Source of the DNA: Paenibacillus macerans
GTDB taxonomy: Bacteria; Bacillota; Bacilli; Paenibacillales; Paenibacillaceae
NCBI RefSeq assembly: GCF_900454495.1
Contig: NZ_UGSI01000002.1
Location: 682,001 to 746,000, forward strand
Direction: 5' to 3'
Length of the DNA: 64,000 bases
Positions within the stretch are counted from its first letter, which is position 1, and the number at the start of each line of letters is the position of its first letter. The notes beneath the pieces are model-generated. The model was given only the letters and a program-made list of their open reading frames with translations. It had not been told where the DNA came from and did no database searches. Shown here piece by piece: positions 1-8,036 of this stretch. The translations under genes were made by a program, and so were the position numbers.

Positions 1-327
1 CTGGGTTCGGGCATTACGGCGGCCTTTATGGGGTTGGTTTACATGTTCAAGGACTTCAACGCTAGAGAAGGGCGGATGAATAAAAGCCACTTGGTCCCGT
101 TTGCCGTTTGCGGAATCGTGGGGATTTTCGTTTCCCTGACCTTTTCCGGCTTGTTCGATATCCTCGTCATGGGCGAGCCGCACGATAAAATCGTCGTGGA
201 AGCCGTAACGGCAGGGCTCGCCAATGCCGCGGTGTTTCTCATTCTCGGTTTGCCGTCCGTATGGGCCTATGCCAAACGCAACCGGAGCAACCCGAATTTG
301 AGCGTGGACAGAATACAAAACAAATGA
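1..327 (+). CDS. C-terminal part of a membrane protein, cut by the window start
   Basis: The reading frame is open from base 1 and ends at the TGA stop at 325-327, so about 108 C-terminal residues are visible and the true start lies outside the window. Two long hydrophobic segments are present (about residues 38-57 and 67-92 of the visible part), followed by a short basic, hydrophilic tail. The loop with GEPHDK followed by an alanine-rich helix resembles the last two helices of small membrane proteins such as ECF-transporter S components, but the fragment is too short to assign. The GNAT gene follows 16 bases later on the same strand, so the two may be co-transcribed. Confidence 0.6.
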   Translation: MGSGITAAFMGLVYMFKDFNAREGRMNKSHLVPFAVCGIVGIFVSLTFSGLFDILVMGEPHDKIVVEAVTAGLANAAVFLILGLPSVWAYAKRNRSNPNLSVDRIQNK

Positions 328-343
328 TAAGGCAGGGGACTTC

Positions 344-832
344 ATGGTTCAATTGATTCCTATGAGCGAAGCCGATTACCGCGGCTTCCGCAGCCGGTCG
401 GTCCGCGATTACGCGGAGGACAAGGTGGCCGCCGGAACGTGGACGGCCGAGGACGCGCCGGCGCAGGCGGAAGCGGCGTTCCGCCGCTTTCTTCCGGACG
501 GCGCAAATACGAAGGACGCCTACCTGTACCTTGTCCGGGACGCTTCGCGCGGGGAGGCGGTCGGGCATCTGTGGTTTAACGTCATGGAACAGGAAAAAGG
601 GCGGATCGCTTTTATTTTGGATATTTTGATCTACGAGGAGCATCAAGGCCAAGGCTACGGCAAAAGGACGATGGCCGCGCTGGAAGAAGAGGTTCGCCGG
701 CTGGGCCTGGACACCATTTCGCTGCACGTCTTTGGCCACAATCAAAGAGCCTTCGAATTGTACCGGAAGATGGGGTACGAAGTGACGGACATCCAGATGA
801 CCAAAGTTTTGGCGGGGGAACCCGAGGCCTGA
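344..832 (+). CDS. GNAT family N-acetyltransferase
   Basis: This 162-residue protein should transfer an acetyl group from acetyl-CoA to an amine; the substrate cannot be read from the sequence. The C-terminal half carries the GNAT acetyl-CoA loop (QGQGYGK, about residues 103-109) after a hydrophobic strand, and the typical HNQRAFELYRKMGY motif B region. The N-terminal part (DYAEDKVAAGTW) is like that of many Firmicute GNATs. The ATG is preceded by AGGGGAC with normal spacing. It lies just downstream of the partial membrane protein and about 300 bases before ychF. Confidence 0.85.
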   Translation: MVQLIPMSEADYRGFRSRSVRDYAEDKVAAGTWTAEDAPAQAEAAFRRFLPDGANTKDAYLYLVRDASRGEAVGHLWFNVMEQEKGRIAFILDILIYEEHQGQGYGKRTMAALEEEVRRLGLDTISLHVFGHNQRAFELYRKMGYEVTDIQMTKVLAGEPEA

Positions 833-1139
833 CGGACGGTAACGAGTTTGGGCGAAGGGAAAACGGTCAGCGAACTAAAGGCAACTAGGCAAGCGTCCGG
901 CTGACAGGTTTGACCGGTACACCTGACCGGAGCGCCTAAACGCCGGATTCAACCGGCAGCCACGGCCCGGAGCCTTGTCCCGACAGATCGACTGCCAGGC
1001 CCAACCGGCAGGCCGTACGGCTGGACGGAGTATGCCGCCAAACCGCTGGTTTTCGGGATGTCCTTGAAATATCTCCGGCGTATCGGTACTATGGTTGAAG
1101 GAAGATGAGCAATTACATGAATGAGGAGTTGTCATAAAT
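833..1139. other. Intergenic region with CCGG-rich stretch and the ychF promoter
   Basis: No gene is seen in these 307 bases. Between about 895 and 1010 the tetranucleotide CCGG recurs about seven times in a GC-rich spacer with no terminator-like hairpin. The last 80 bases hold the ychF promoter and ribosome binding site. Confidence 0.5.
1064..1092 (+). promoter_or_regulatory. Sigma-A promoter of ychF
   Basis: TTGAAA at 1064-1069 and TACTAT at 1087-1092 are separated by exactly 17 bases. The ychF start lies 47 bases downstream, behind GAGGAG at 1123-1128. Confidence 0.65.
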
Positions 1140-2240
1140 ATGGCTTTAAAGGCTGGCATTGTGGGCCTTCCGAACGTCGGAAAATCCACATTGTTTAACG
1201 CGATTACCCAAGCGGGGGCGGAATCCGCAAACTACCCGTTTTGCACGATCGATCCGAACGTCGGCGTGGTGGAGGTGCCGGATGAGCGGCTCGATAAGCT
1301 GACGGAGATGGTAACCCCGAACCGCACGGTGCCGACGGCGTTTGAATTTGTCGATATCGCCGGACTGGTGCGCGGAGCAAGCAAAGGCGAGGGGCTCGGC
1401 AACAAGTTCCTGGCCCACATCCGCGAAGTCGATGCGATCGTGCACGTCGTCCGCTGCTTTGAGGATGAAAATATTACCCACGTCGAAGGCAAGGTCAACC
1501 CGATCAATGACATCCAGACAATCAATCTGGAGCTGATTTTGGCCGATGTGGAAAGCGTGGAAAAAAGAATCGAACGCGCCCGCAAAAATATGAAAGGCGG
1601 CAATAAGCAATACGCCCAGGAAGTCGAGGTGCTGGAACGGATCAAGGAGGCGCTCTACAACGACCAGCCGGCGCGCAGCGTGGAGCTTACGGATGAAGAG
1701 AAGCTGCTCGTGCGCGATCTGCATCTGCTTACGGTCAAGCCGGTGCTGTACGCGGCGAACGTCAGCGAAGACGGTGTGGCCGACGCGGACAACAACCCGT
1801 ATGTGCAGCAGGTGAAAGAATTCGCCGCGGCGGAAGGCGCCGAAGTTGTGCCGATCAGCGCCAAGGTGGAAGCGGAAATCGCCGAGCTCGACGGCGAGGA
1901 CAAAGCGATGTTCCTGGAAGAGCTCGGGCTCAAGTCCTCCGGGTTGGACCGTCTGATCCAGGCCGCATACCGGCTGCTCGGCTTGTATACGTACTTCACC
2001 GCCGGCGTGCAGGAGGTCCGCGCCTGGACGATCCGTAAAGGCACAAAGGCCCCGGGGGCGGCGGGCGTTATCCACTCCGATTTTGAGCGCGGCTTTATTC
2101 GGGCCGAGGTCGTATCCTATGAGGATCTTGTCGCCGCCGGTTCGATGAACGCCGCCCGCGAACGCGGCCAGCTGCGCCTGGAAGGCAAAGACTACGTCGT
2201 TCAGGACGGAGACATCATGCATTTCCGTTTTAACGTATAA
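1140..2240 (+). CDS. ychF: Redox-regulated ATPase/GTPase YchF (OLA1 family)
   Basis: The 366-residue length and motif order match YchF/OLA1, a ribosome-associated P-loop NTPase of the Obg-related class that prefers ATP. The P-loop GLPNVGKST is at residues 9-17, the G3 motif DIAGLVRGA follows, and the G4 position reads NVSE, not the NKxD of ordinary GTPases, which is the family hallmark behind ATP preference. The C-terminal third is a TGS domain ending in GDIMHFRFNV. It has its own sigma-A promoter and a strong terminator immediately downstream, so it is likely monocistronic. Confidence 0.97.
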   Translation: MALKAGIVGLPNVGKSTLFNAITQAGAESANYPFCTIDPNVGVVEVPDERLDKLTEMVTPNRTVPTAFEFVDIAGLVRGASKGEGLGNKFLAHIREVDAIVHVVRCFEDENITHVEGKVNPINDIQTINLELILADVESVEKRIERARKNMKGGNKQYAQEVEVLERIKEALYNDQPARSVELTDEEKLLVRDLHLLTVKPVLYAANVSEDGVADADNNPYVQQVKEFAAAEGAEVVPISAKVEAEIAELDGEDKAMFLEELGLKSSGLDRLIQAAYRLLGLYTYFTAGVQEVRAWTIRKGTKAPGAAGVIHSDFERGFIRAEVVSYEDLVAAGSMNAARERGQLRLEGKDYVVQDGDIMHFRFNV

Positions 2241-2260
2241 TGTAAATTCGGGCTGGCGGA

Positions 2261-2301
2261 AGCCTTCAAGTCGCTTGTTCAAGCGGATTTGAAGGCTTTT
2301 T
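2261..2301 (+). terminator. Rho-independent terminator of ychF
   Basis: AGCCTTCAA at 2261-2269 pairs with TTGAAGGCT at 2289-2297, and CGCTT pairs with AAGCG inside. A run of T follows. It begins 20 bases after the ychF stop. Confidence 0.85.
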
Positions 2302-2392
2302 GAATTTCCGCAGCAAGGAGACTGCGAATTTGTCTTTAAGGAAGATTTACCTAGGTCCTTCGATTTAAGCGCGGAAATGGGAAAAATTTGTA

Positions 2393-2421
2393 TTGTTTTG
2401 CTCAAAAGCTATGAGTATACT
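2393..2421 (+). promoter_or_regulatory. Sigma-A promoter of the TM2-domain gene pair
   Basis: TTGTTT at 2393-2398 and TATACT at 2416-2421 are separated by 17 bases. The leader runs to AGGAGGAG at 2451, just before the first TM2 gene. Confidence 0.7.
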
Positions 2422-2464
2422 GGAGTCAGCTTTGGCTTTATTTATCGATTAGGAGGAGTTTTTT

Positions 2465-2815
2465 GTGAGTATGGATTACTTGATGTCCAGAAAAAGCCAG
2501 TTGGACACCCGGGAGCTGCTGCTTCTTGAATCGGAAGTGAAAGCCCAGGGGAAAAACATGGTTGTGGCTTATGTCCTGTGGTATTTTCTGGGAATTTTTG
2601 GAGGTCATCGTTTCTATATGGGACGGACCGGTTCGGCGGTAGCCCAGTTGATTTTGTCGCTTACGCTTATCGGGATGTTCGTTACGTCCATCTGGTGGAT
2701 CGTTGACGCGTTCCTCGTGCACACTTGGGTAAAACAACACAATGCGGAAGTGGAAAACCGTTTGATCGACAAAATTTTTTATGACCGCGGCAGATCTCCG
2801 GAGTACCCTATCTAA
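2465..2815 (+). CDS. TM2-domain membrane protein, first of two
   Basis: A 116-residue protein with a charged N-terminal half (about residues 1-38) and a TM2 domain made of two short transmembrane helices joined by a tight turn, with the family signature GGHRFYMGRTGSA before the second part and WWIVDAF in the second helix. TM2 proteins sit in the cytoplasmic membrane; their function in bacteria is largely unknown. The GTG at 2465 sits 8 bases after AGGAGG and is preferred over the in-frame ATG at 2471. The stop codon overlaps the start of the next TM2 gene (TAATG), so the two are translationally coupled. Confidence 0.85.
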   Translation: MSMDYLMSRKSQLDTRELLLLESEVKAQGKNMVVAYVLWYFLGIFGGHRFYMGRTGSAVAQLILSLTLIGMFVTSIWWIVDAFLVHTWVKQHNAEVENRLIDKIFYDRGRSPEYPI

Positions 2816-3279
2816 TGGCGCTGACGAAAAACGATCTGTCCACGAATGAATTGCTTGTGCTGAACCTGGAAATGAACAAGCGGGAAAAGTCTTTGGTGCT
2901 TGCGTATCTCATGCTGCTGGTAGGCCATCTGGGCGTTCACCGTTTTTATCTGAAAAAAATCGCTACGGGAATCGTCCAGCTCTGCCTGTCTGTTCTTGCG
3001 TTTGTGTTTTACTTTGTGTTTGCGATCGCGGCGGGCATCGAAAGCGTGGAGTCGCCCGACAGCATGGGATCGCTGGTGTTCCTGATTCCCGTTGTTCTTT
3101 TTGGTCTGGCCCTCACCGTATGGGTTATCGTAGACGCTTGCCTGCTTCCGGGGATGGTCCGGGAGTGGAATGCGCGGCTTGAGAACCAGCTGATCGCTCA
3201 AATCGCCGCGGCCCGGTCCGCTGGCCGGCCCGGTGATGCGGAACAGCCGCAGCCGAACGGAATTGACCTGACAAAGTGA
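2815..3279 (+). CDS. TM2-domain membrane protein, second of two
   Basis: A 154-residue paralogue of the preceding gene. It shares the layout: an N-terminal ELLVLNLEMNKREKSLV segment like ELLLLESEVKAQGKN in the first protein, then GVHRFYLKKIATG and WVIVDACLLPG in the TM2 region. It differs by a longer hydrophobic insertion between the two signature parts, probably giving an extra membrane pass, and by a Pro/Gln-rich tail. The ATG at 2815 overlaps the previous stop by one base, and a strong terminator follows, so the pair forms a closed two-gene operon. Homo- or hetero-oligomer formation is a guess. Confidence 0.8.
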   Translation: MALTKNDLSTNELLVLNLEMNKREKSLVLAYLMLLVGHLGVHRFYLKKIATGIVQLCLSVLAFVFYFVFAIAAGIESVESPDSMGSLVFLIPVVLFGLALTVWVIVDACLLPGMVREWNARLENQLIAQIAAARSAGRPGDAEQPQPNGIDLTK

Positions 3280-3318
3280 TGGAGCGTAAGCTTGAATCTT
3301 ATATTGAATAAGCTTGAA

Positions 3319-3349
3319 GAAGGACGCCGGATGGCGTCTTTCTTTTTTT
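3319..3349 (+). terminator. Terminator of the TM2 gene pair
   Basis: GAAGGACGCC (3319-3328) pairs, with one G-T wobble, with GGCGTCTTTC (3333-3342) around a GGAT loop. Seven T follow. Confidence 0.85.
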
Positions 3350-3373
3350 GTACAAATTTTCCTGCGGCTTTCG

Positions 3374-4255
3374 TCAGGAAGAACTCGGACCGTGTCCTGT
3401 ACGCGTTTGCCGATTCAACTGGTACTGCTTCGGGGTGATGCCGTACTTTTTTTTGAACAGGGCGATAAAGTGGGAGATGTTTTCGTAGTTCAAATTGTAC
3501 GCCACTTCCGTAACCGTTTGCGTTTGCAGCAGCGAGCGCGCCAAAATCATTTTCTGATTGGTGATATATTCATGGGGTGTAAGCCCGGTGATCCGCTTGA
3601 ACATATGCGTAAAATGGGTGTGCGACATATTGTAATTATCGGCGAGATCTTTGACATGCCGGATGGCCGGCAGATGCTCGCGAATATCCCGGATGGCGCG
3701 AAAAACGGGGTGCTTGCTGTCACTGCGCAGGCACTTGGCGCAGATTTGGCGGCGCAGCAAATGATAAGCCATCTCCTGGGCGGCCAGATCGATCAGGAAC
3801 CGGTTGTCTTCCCGGCCGGATCTTAGATACCGGCGCATCCGGGCGACGGTTTCCGCAACCAAGGCGGCCTCCCCCGGCCGGCACAACACGACCTCTTCCG
3901 GCCCGGAATCCTCCGTAAGGTCGAACTCTTCCGCGACCGTATCCTTTACCCGCTCGATCAACACCCCGCTCAGCTCGAAGACCAGCGCTTTGGTCGGGGC
4001 TTGAATCGTCATCTCTACGGACGAGCCCGGCGGCAGCAGGATCATCTCTTCGGACCCGTATGCGAACCGGTCGGCCCCGTTGATGCCGACTTCCTTCTTT
4101 CCTTCGAGAATCGTGCAAAGCTTCGAGCATTCGTAGGAAGTGTACTTTTCCTCATAAGCCTCGGGCAAGTCATAATATAGAATCCGAATGAACTCGGTTT
4201 CAAAGCCGTAATGCAGTTCGTCATAACGATCAAAACGATGCAGGCATTTTTCCAT
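3374..4255 (-). CDS. AraC family transcriptional regulator
   Basis: A 293-residue regulator. The N-terminal half (about 1-165) has cupin-like strand patterns (LPPGSSVEM) and would bind an effector. The C-terminal 100 residues hold two AraC-type helix-turn-helix motifs, with YNMSHTHFTHMFKRITGLTPHEYI and a second near YENISHFIALFKKKYGITPKQY. A GTG at 4264 is in frame, but AAAGGG lies 8 bases upstream of the ATG at 4255, so that start is preferred. The gene is divergent from the iron alcohol dehydrogenase and is its likely regulator; that link rests only on position. Confidence 0.88.
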   Translation of the reverse strand: MEKCLHRFDRYDELHYGFETEFIRILYYDLPEAYEEKYTSYECSKLCTILEGKKEVGINGADRFAYGSEEMILLPPGSSVEMTIQAPTKALVFELSGVLIERVKDTVAEEFDLTEDSGPEEVVLCRPGEAALVAETVARMRRYLRSGREDNRFLIDLAAQEMAYHLLRRQICAKCLRSDSKHPVFRAIRDIREHLPAIRHVKDLADNYNMSHTHFTHMFKRITGLTPHEYITNQKMILARSLLQTQTVTEVAYNLNYENISHFIALFKKKYGITPKQYQLNRQTRTGHGPSSS

Positions 4256-4339
4256 CCCGATCACCCTTTAGCTTAAAATTCCGATTATTTTCCCGCAGAA
4301 AGCGTTAGTTTTCATCCGCCGCAGCGCGGTATTTTTAGT

Positions 4340-4368
4340 TTGACAAGCCTAAGCTGCTTACATTATTG
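4340..4368 (+). promoter_or_regulatory. Possible promoter of the alcohol dehydrogenase gene
   Basis: TTGACA at 4340-4345 is a full -35 match; the -10 at 17 bases (TTATTG, 4363-4368) is poor. A second TTGACA at 4366 is too close to the start codon to serve. The region is shared with the divergent AraC gene. Confidence 0.35.
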
Positions 4369-4399
4369 ACAAAAATCAAAATCTGACGAGGTGGTTGTT

Positions 4400-5554
4400 G
4401 TGGCCAACAAAACGAAGTTCATGATGCCCCCGATGAGCCTGATGGGCTCAGGCGCCCTTGAGGATCTGGGGAAGGAAATTCACAGATTGGGCTTTGAAAA
4501 AGCGCTGATCGTGACCGACGGGCCTTTGGTCAAAATCGGCATGGTTGAGAAAGTAACGCAAATTCTTGAACCGCTCGGGATACAACATGCGGTTTTCAGC
4601 GGGACTCAGCCCAACCCGACCGTTTCCAACGTCAAAGACGGCCTTGCCCTGCTTGAACGAGAAAATTGCGATTTCGTCGTTTCGCTTGGCGGCGGATCGC
4701 CCCATGATTGCGCCAAAGCGATCGCGCTGGTCGCCGCCAACGGCGGCGAAATCGGGGATTATGAGGGCGTGGATAAATCCGAACGTCCGGCGCTGCCGCT
4801 GATTGCGGTCAACACGACGGCGGGAACGGCCAGCGAAATGACGATGTTTTGCATTATTACGGACGAGAAACGCCAGATCAAAATGGCGATCGTCGACAAA
4901 CATACGACCCCGCTCATTGCCGTCAACGATCCCGACCTGATGATGGCCATGCCGAAATCGCTCACCGCGGCCACCGGCATGGATGCGCTGACCCACGCGA
5001 TTGAAGCTTACGTATCGAACAGCGCGACGCCGATCACGGATGCTTGCGCTCTGCAGGCCATCGCGCTGATCCGCGACTATCTGCCGCGCGCCTATGACGA
5101 TGGAAACGATGCGGAAGCGCGCGACCGGATGGCTTATGCCGAATTCCTCGCCGGGATGGCGTTCAACAACGCCGGACTCGGCTATGTGCACGCCATGGCG
5201 CACCAGCTTGGCGGCTTCTACGATTTGCCGCACGGCGTGTGCAACGCGGTGCTGCTGCCGCATGTGGAGCGGTTTAACGCCAAGGTATGCGCCGCGCGTC
5301 TGAGCGACGTTGCGCGCACGCTCGGTAAACGCGTGGACGGCCTAGGCCCGGAAGCGGGCGCGGATGCCGCTATCCGCGCCATCGAAGAACTGGCCCGGCG
5401 CGTCGGCATTCCTTCGGGGCTGCGCGAGCTTGGCGTAAAGCCGGAAGATTTCGACGTTTTGGCCGAAAACGCTCTCAAGGACGCCTGCGGCGCCACCAAC
5501 CCGGTTCAAGCCACGCATGAAGAAATCAAGGGAATTTTTGCCCAGGCCATGTAA
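4400..5554 (+). CDS. Iron-containing alcohol dehydrogenase
   Basis: A 384-residue group III alcohol dehydrogenase (AdhB/YiaY/FucO type) expected to interconvert alcohols and aldehydes with NAD(H). The N-terminal domain has the dinucleotide-binding GGGSPHDCAKAI motif. The C-terminal helical domain carries the metal ligands: Asp and His in GMDALTHAIEAY, then two His in GYVHAMAHQLGGFYDLPHG. An in-frame GTG at 4391 is possible, but GAGGTGG directly upstream places the start at GTG 4400, giving the usual MANKTKF-type N-terminus and family length. Its substrate in this organism is not evident. Confidence 0.93.
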   Translation: MANKTKFMMPPMSLMGSGALEDLGKEIHRLGFEKALIVTDGPLVKIGMVEKVTQILEPLGIQHAVFSGTQPNPTVSNVKDGLALLERENCDFVVSLGGGSPHDCAKAIALVAANGGEIGDYEGVDKSERPALPLIAVNTTAGTASEMTMFCIITDEKRQIKMAIVDKHTTPLIAVNDPDLMMAMPKSLTAATGMDALTHAIEAYVSNSATPITDACALQAIALIRDYLPRAYDDGNDAEARDRMAYAEFLAGMAFNNAGLGYVHAMAHQLGGFYDLPHGVCNAVLLPHVERFNAKVCAARLSDVARTLGKRVDGLGPEAGADAAIRAIEELARRVGIPSGLRELGVKPEDFDVLAENALKDACGATNPVQATHEEIKGIFAQAM

Positions 5555-5578
5555 GACCCGATGCTAGATATAAAAAAT

Positions 5579-5846
5579 ATGAGTCTTGTTATTTTTTTCA
5601 CTTGTACTCATTGTACTAATAGTTGCTGCAACCGACAAGAAACGGAAGGACAAAATCCGACCGGATAAACTGATAATTGTTACAGGAAGGATAGCTGCAT
5701 GTAGCTTATTGGCGGTAGTGGCGGCGCTTACTGCATTAATATTTTGTGAAAAACGAGGACGCTTACACCGGGGAGTTTATCCTGGTAAGCGTCTTTTTTG
5801 TGCGACGGAGCGGATATTAAGGTTGGTTATTTTCGTTGTGATATGA
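5579..5846 (+). pseudogene. Possible small membrane protein gene broken by a homopolymer frameshift
   Basis: An ATG at 5579 starts MSLVIFF and then hits an early stop in its own frame. Skipping one T of the T7 run at 5591-5597 joins it to the next frame, giving MSLVIFSLVLIVLIVAATDKK, a convincing transmembrane start followed by a basic cytoplasmic stretch and a second hydrophobic segment. That frame stays open to 5846 but passes through a terminator hairpin at 5758-5799, so its natural end is unclear. No good ribosome binding site is seen before the ATG. It may be a decayed gene, a sequencing slip, or chance. Confidence 0.3.
5758..5799 (+). terminator. Terminator before prfA
   Basis: GACGCTTA (5758-5765) pairs with TAAGCGTC (5786-5793), with further CCGGG/CCTGG pairing inside, then six T. 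It could end the alcohol dehydrogenase transcript about 200 bases upstream. Confidence 0.75.
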
Positions 5847-5942
5847 TATAATAAAAAGTCGTTTATCCATTTTATAGTCTTTGACTAAAGGCGGGATAAG
5901 CGGGCTTTTTCAGGAAATTGTGAGATAAGAGAGGTGATTTCC

Positions 5943-7010
5943 TTGTTGGACCGACTACAATCCCTAGCCGACCGGTACGAGAAGCTGAGCGAGCTGCTCT
6001 GCGATCCGGACGTGGCGAATGACGCAAAGCGACTGCGGGATTATTCCAAAGAACAATCGGATTTACAGCCGGCTTATGAGGCGTACACCGAATATAAACA
6101 AGTAATCGGCGAGTTGGAAGCGGCCAAGGCGCTGCAAGCCGAGAAGCTGGACGACGAGATGCGCGAAATGGTGAAGATGGAAATCGAGGAGCTGACCGCG
6201 CGCCAGCAGGCTTTGGAGGAAAAAATCCGCGTTTTACTGCTGCCCAAGGACCCGAATGACGATAAAAACGTAATCGTAGAAATCCGCGGCGCCGCAGGCG
6301 GAGACGAAGCGGCCTTGTTCGCGGCGGATTTGTACCGCATGTACACCCGCTACGCCGATTCTCAGGGCTGGCGCGTCGAATTGATGGATATGAACGAAAG
6401 CGACCTCGGCGGCTTTAAAGAGGTCATCTTCATGATCAACGGCCGCGGCGCGTACAGCAAGCTGAAATACGAAAGCGGGGCGCATCGCGTGCAGCGCATC
6501 CCCGCTACGGAGTCCGGCGGACGGATCCATACGTCGACCTCGACGGTGGCGGTGCTGCCGGAAGTCGAGGACGTCGACATCGAAATTTTGGATAAAGATA
6601 TCCGCGTCGACACGTTTTGTTCCAGCGGCGCCGGCGGCCAATCGGTCAACACGACGAAGTCGGCCGTGCGGGTGACGCATATTCCGACGGGCATCGTGGC
6701 GACCTGCCAGGACGGCAAATCGCAAAACTCCAACAAAGAAAAGGCGCTGCAGGTGCTGCGCGCCCGCATCTTCGACATGAAGCGGCAGGAAGAGGAAGCG
6801 AAATACGCCGGCGAGCGGAAAAGCAAGGTCGGCACCGGGGACCGCAGCGAGCGGATCCGGACATACAACTTCCCGCAAAGCCGGGTCACGGATCATCGCA
6901 TCGGCTTGACTCTGCACAAGCTGGATCAGGTCATGAACGGCGAGATCGACGAGATCGTGTCCGCGCTGACGATCGCCGAACAGGCGGAATTGATGGAAAA
7001 AGGAGAATAA
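5943..7010 (+). CDS. prfA: Peptide chain release factor 1 (RF1)
   Basis: RF1 recognises UAA and UAG in the ribosomal A site and triggers peptide release. The 355 residues show the PAT stop-codon recognition motif at 187-189, which separates RF1 from RF2, and the catalytic GGQ at 231-233 within GAGGQSVNTTKSAVR. An N-terminal coiled-coil domain (about 1-100) is present. The start is taken as TTG 5943 because AGAGGTGAT lies just before it and the protein then begins MLDRLQSL as usual; an upstream in-frame GTG at 5934 lies inside that site. prmC follows after 4 bases, so its modifying enzyme is co-transcribed. Confidence 0.97.
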   Translation: MLDRLQSLADRYEKLSELLCDPDVANDAKRLRDYSKEQSDLQPAYEAYTEYKQVIGELEAAKALQAEKLDDEMREMVKMEIEELTARQQALEEKIRVLLLPKDPNDDKNVIVEIRGAAGGDEAALFAADLYRMYTRYADSQGWRVELMDMNESDLGGFKEVIFMINGRGAYSKLKYESGAHRVQRIPATESGGRIHTSTSTVAVLPEVEDVDIEILDKDIRVDTFCSSGAGGQSVNTTKSAVRVTHIPTGIVATCQDGKSQNSNKEKALQVLRARIFDMKRQEEEAKYAGERKSKVGTGDRSERIRTYNFPQSRVTDHRIGLTLHKLDQVMNGEIDEIVSALTIAEQAELMEKGE

Positions 7011-7014
7011 TAGA

Positions 7015-7896
7015 TTGAACAGTGAAGGATATCGGTTATCCGGAGCGATCAGCATTTGGGAAGCCCGCAAAGAGGCTTCTTCTTTTTTAGCGGCGGCGGG
7101 TGTGCGTGAGCCGGAGTCCAATGCCGAGCTGCTGCTGCGGCATGTGCTTGGCCTGCCCGGGGCGGCGTATTTGGCCGCGCTGCGCGAACCGTTCCCGGCG
7201 GACAAACAGGACGCCTGGGAGGAGGTTATCCGCCGCAAAGCGGCGGGCGAGCCGGCGCAGTACATTATCGGGGAACAGGAATTTTACGGCCTGACCTTTC
7301 AGGTCGCGCCGGCCGTGCTGATTCCCCGCCCGGAAACGGAGCTGCTCGTCGAGCGCATCGCCGCCGAGGGCGATGCGCTGTGGCCCGGCGGCGCGCCTTA
7401 CGCCGCCGATATCGGCACCGGCAGCGGGGCGATCGCCGCTGCCCTGGCCCATCTGCGCCCGGCGTGGCGCATCGCGGCGAGCGATATCTCGCCGGACGCT
7501 CTCGCGGTGGCGCAGGACAATGTCCGGCGGCTCGGCCTGGCGGTGGAGTTCAAGCGGGGGAACCTGCTTGAACCGTTTGCCGGCGAGCCGCTGGACATCG
7601 TGGTGTCGAACCCGCCGTATATTCCGGCGGGGGACATCCCGCACCTTCAGCCCGAGGTGCGGGACTACGAGCCGCGCGGCGCGCTCGACGGCGGTCCGGA
7701 CGGGCTGGCGCCCTACCGGGCCATGCTGGCGCAGCTCGCGCTGCTGCCGAAGCCGCCTCGCCTGATCGGCTTCGAGCTCGGCCTGGGCCAGGCCGCCGCG
7801 GTCGCGGACATGCTCCGCGCGGCGGGCCATTGGCGGGAAATCGTCACGATTCCCGACCTGGCCGGCATCGACCGCCATGTGATCGGGATCGGCTAA
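7015..7896 (+). CDS. prmC: Release factor glutamine N5-methyltransferase
   Basis: PrmC methylates the glutamine of the GGQ motif of RF1 and RF2 using S-adenosylmethionine. The 293-residue protein has the N-terminal helical domain (about 1-90), the SAM-binding motif ADIGTGSGAIAAALA and the catalytic SNPPYIP motif (about 198-204). The TTG start at 7015 is preceded by AAAAGGAG at good spacing. It forms an operon with prfA, its substrate gene. No clear terminator is seen after it. Confidence 0.96.
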   Translation: MNSEGYRLSGAISIWEARKEASSFLAAAGVREPESNAELLLRHVLGLPGAAYLAALREPFPADKQDAWEEVIRRKAAGEPAQYIIGEQEFYGLTFQVAPAVLIPRPETELLVERIAAEGDALWPGGAPYAADIGTGSGAIAAALAHLRPAWRIAASDISPDALAVAQDNVRRLGLAVEFKRGNLLEPFAGEPLDIVVSNPPYIPAGDIPHLQPEVRDYEPRGALDGGPDGLAPYRAMLAQLALLPKPPRLIGFELGLGQAAAVADMLRAAGHWREIVTIPDLAGIDRHVIGIG

Positions 7897-7977
7897 GGCG
7901 GCCGAGCTGAGACGAACGAAGAAGCCCGGTCCGGCCAGACGAGCTAAAAAGGCGAATCTTCTCCTTCAATCGTCGCT

Positions 7978-8016
7978 ACCACATGTAAAGTAGTTTCATA
8001 GATTGTGGTATACCAC
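7978..8016 (+). promoter_or_regulatory. Possible sigma-K-like promoter and 12-bp palindrome
   Basis: AC at 7978-7979, 17 bases, then CATA at 7997-8000 followed by GATTG is one base short of the sigma-K pattern AC-N17-CATAnnnTA. GTGGTATACCAC at 8005-8016 is a perfect palindrome just before the AGGAGG of the next gene and could be an operator or a leader hairpin. Confidence 0.3.
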
Positions 8017-8036
8017 GAAAAGGAGGGGACTCATTT

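Noticed and set aside
1146..2405. Long minus-strand frame opposite ychF
   Set aside because: It is a shadow of ychF; no start site and no family match, while ychF is certain.
4366..4371. Second TTGACA before the alcohol dehydrogenase
   Set aside because: A matching -10 would fall at or beyond the ribosome binding site, leaving no leader.
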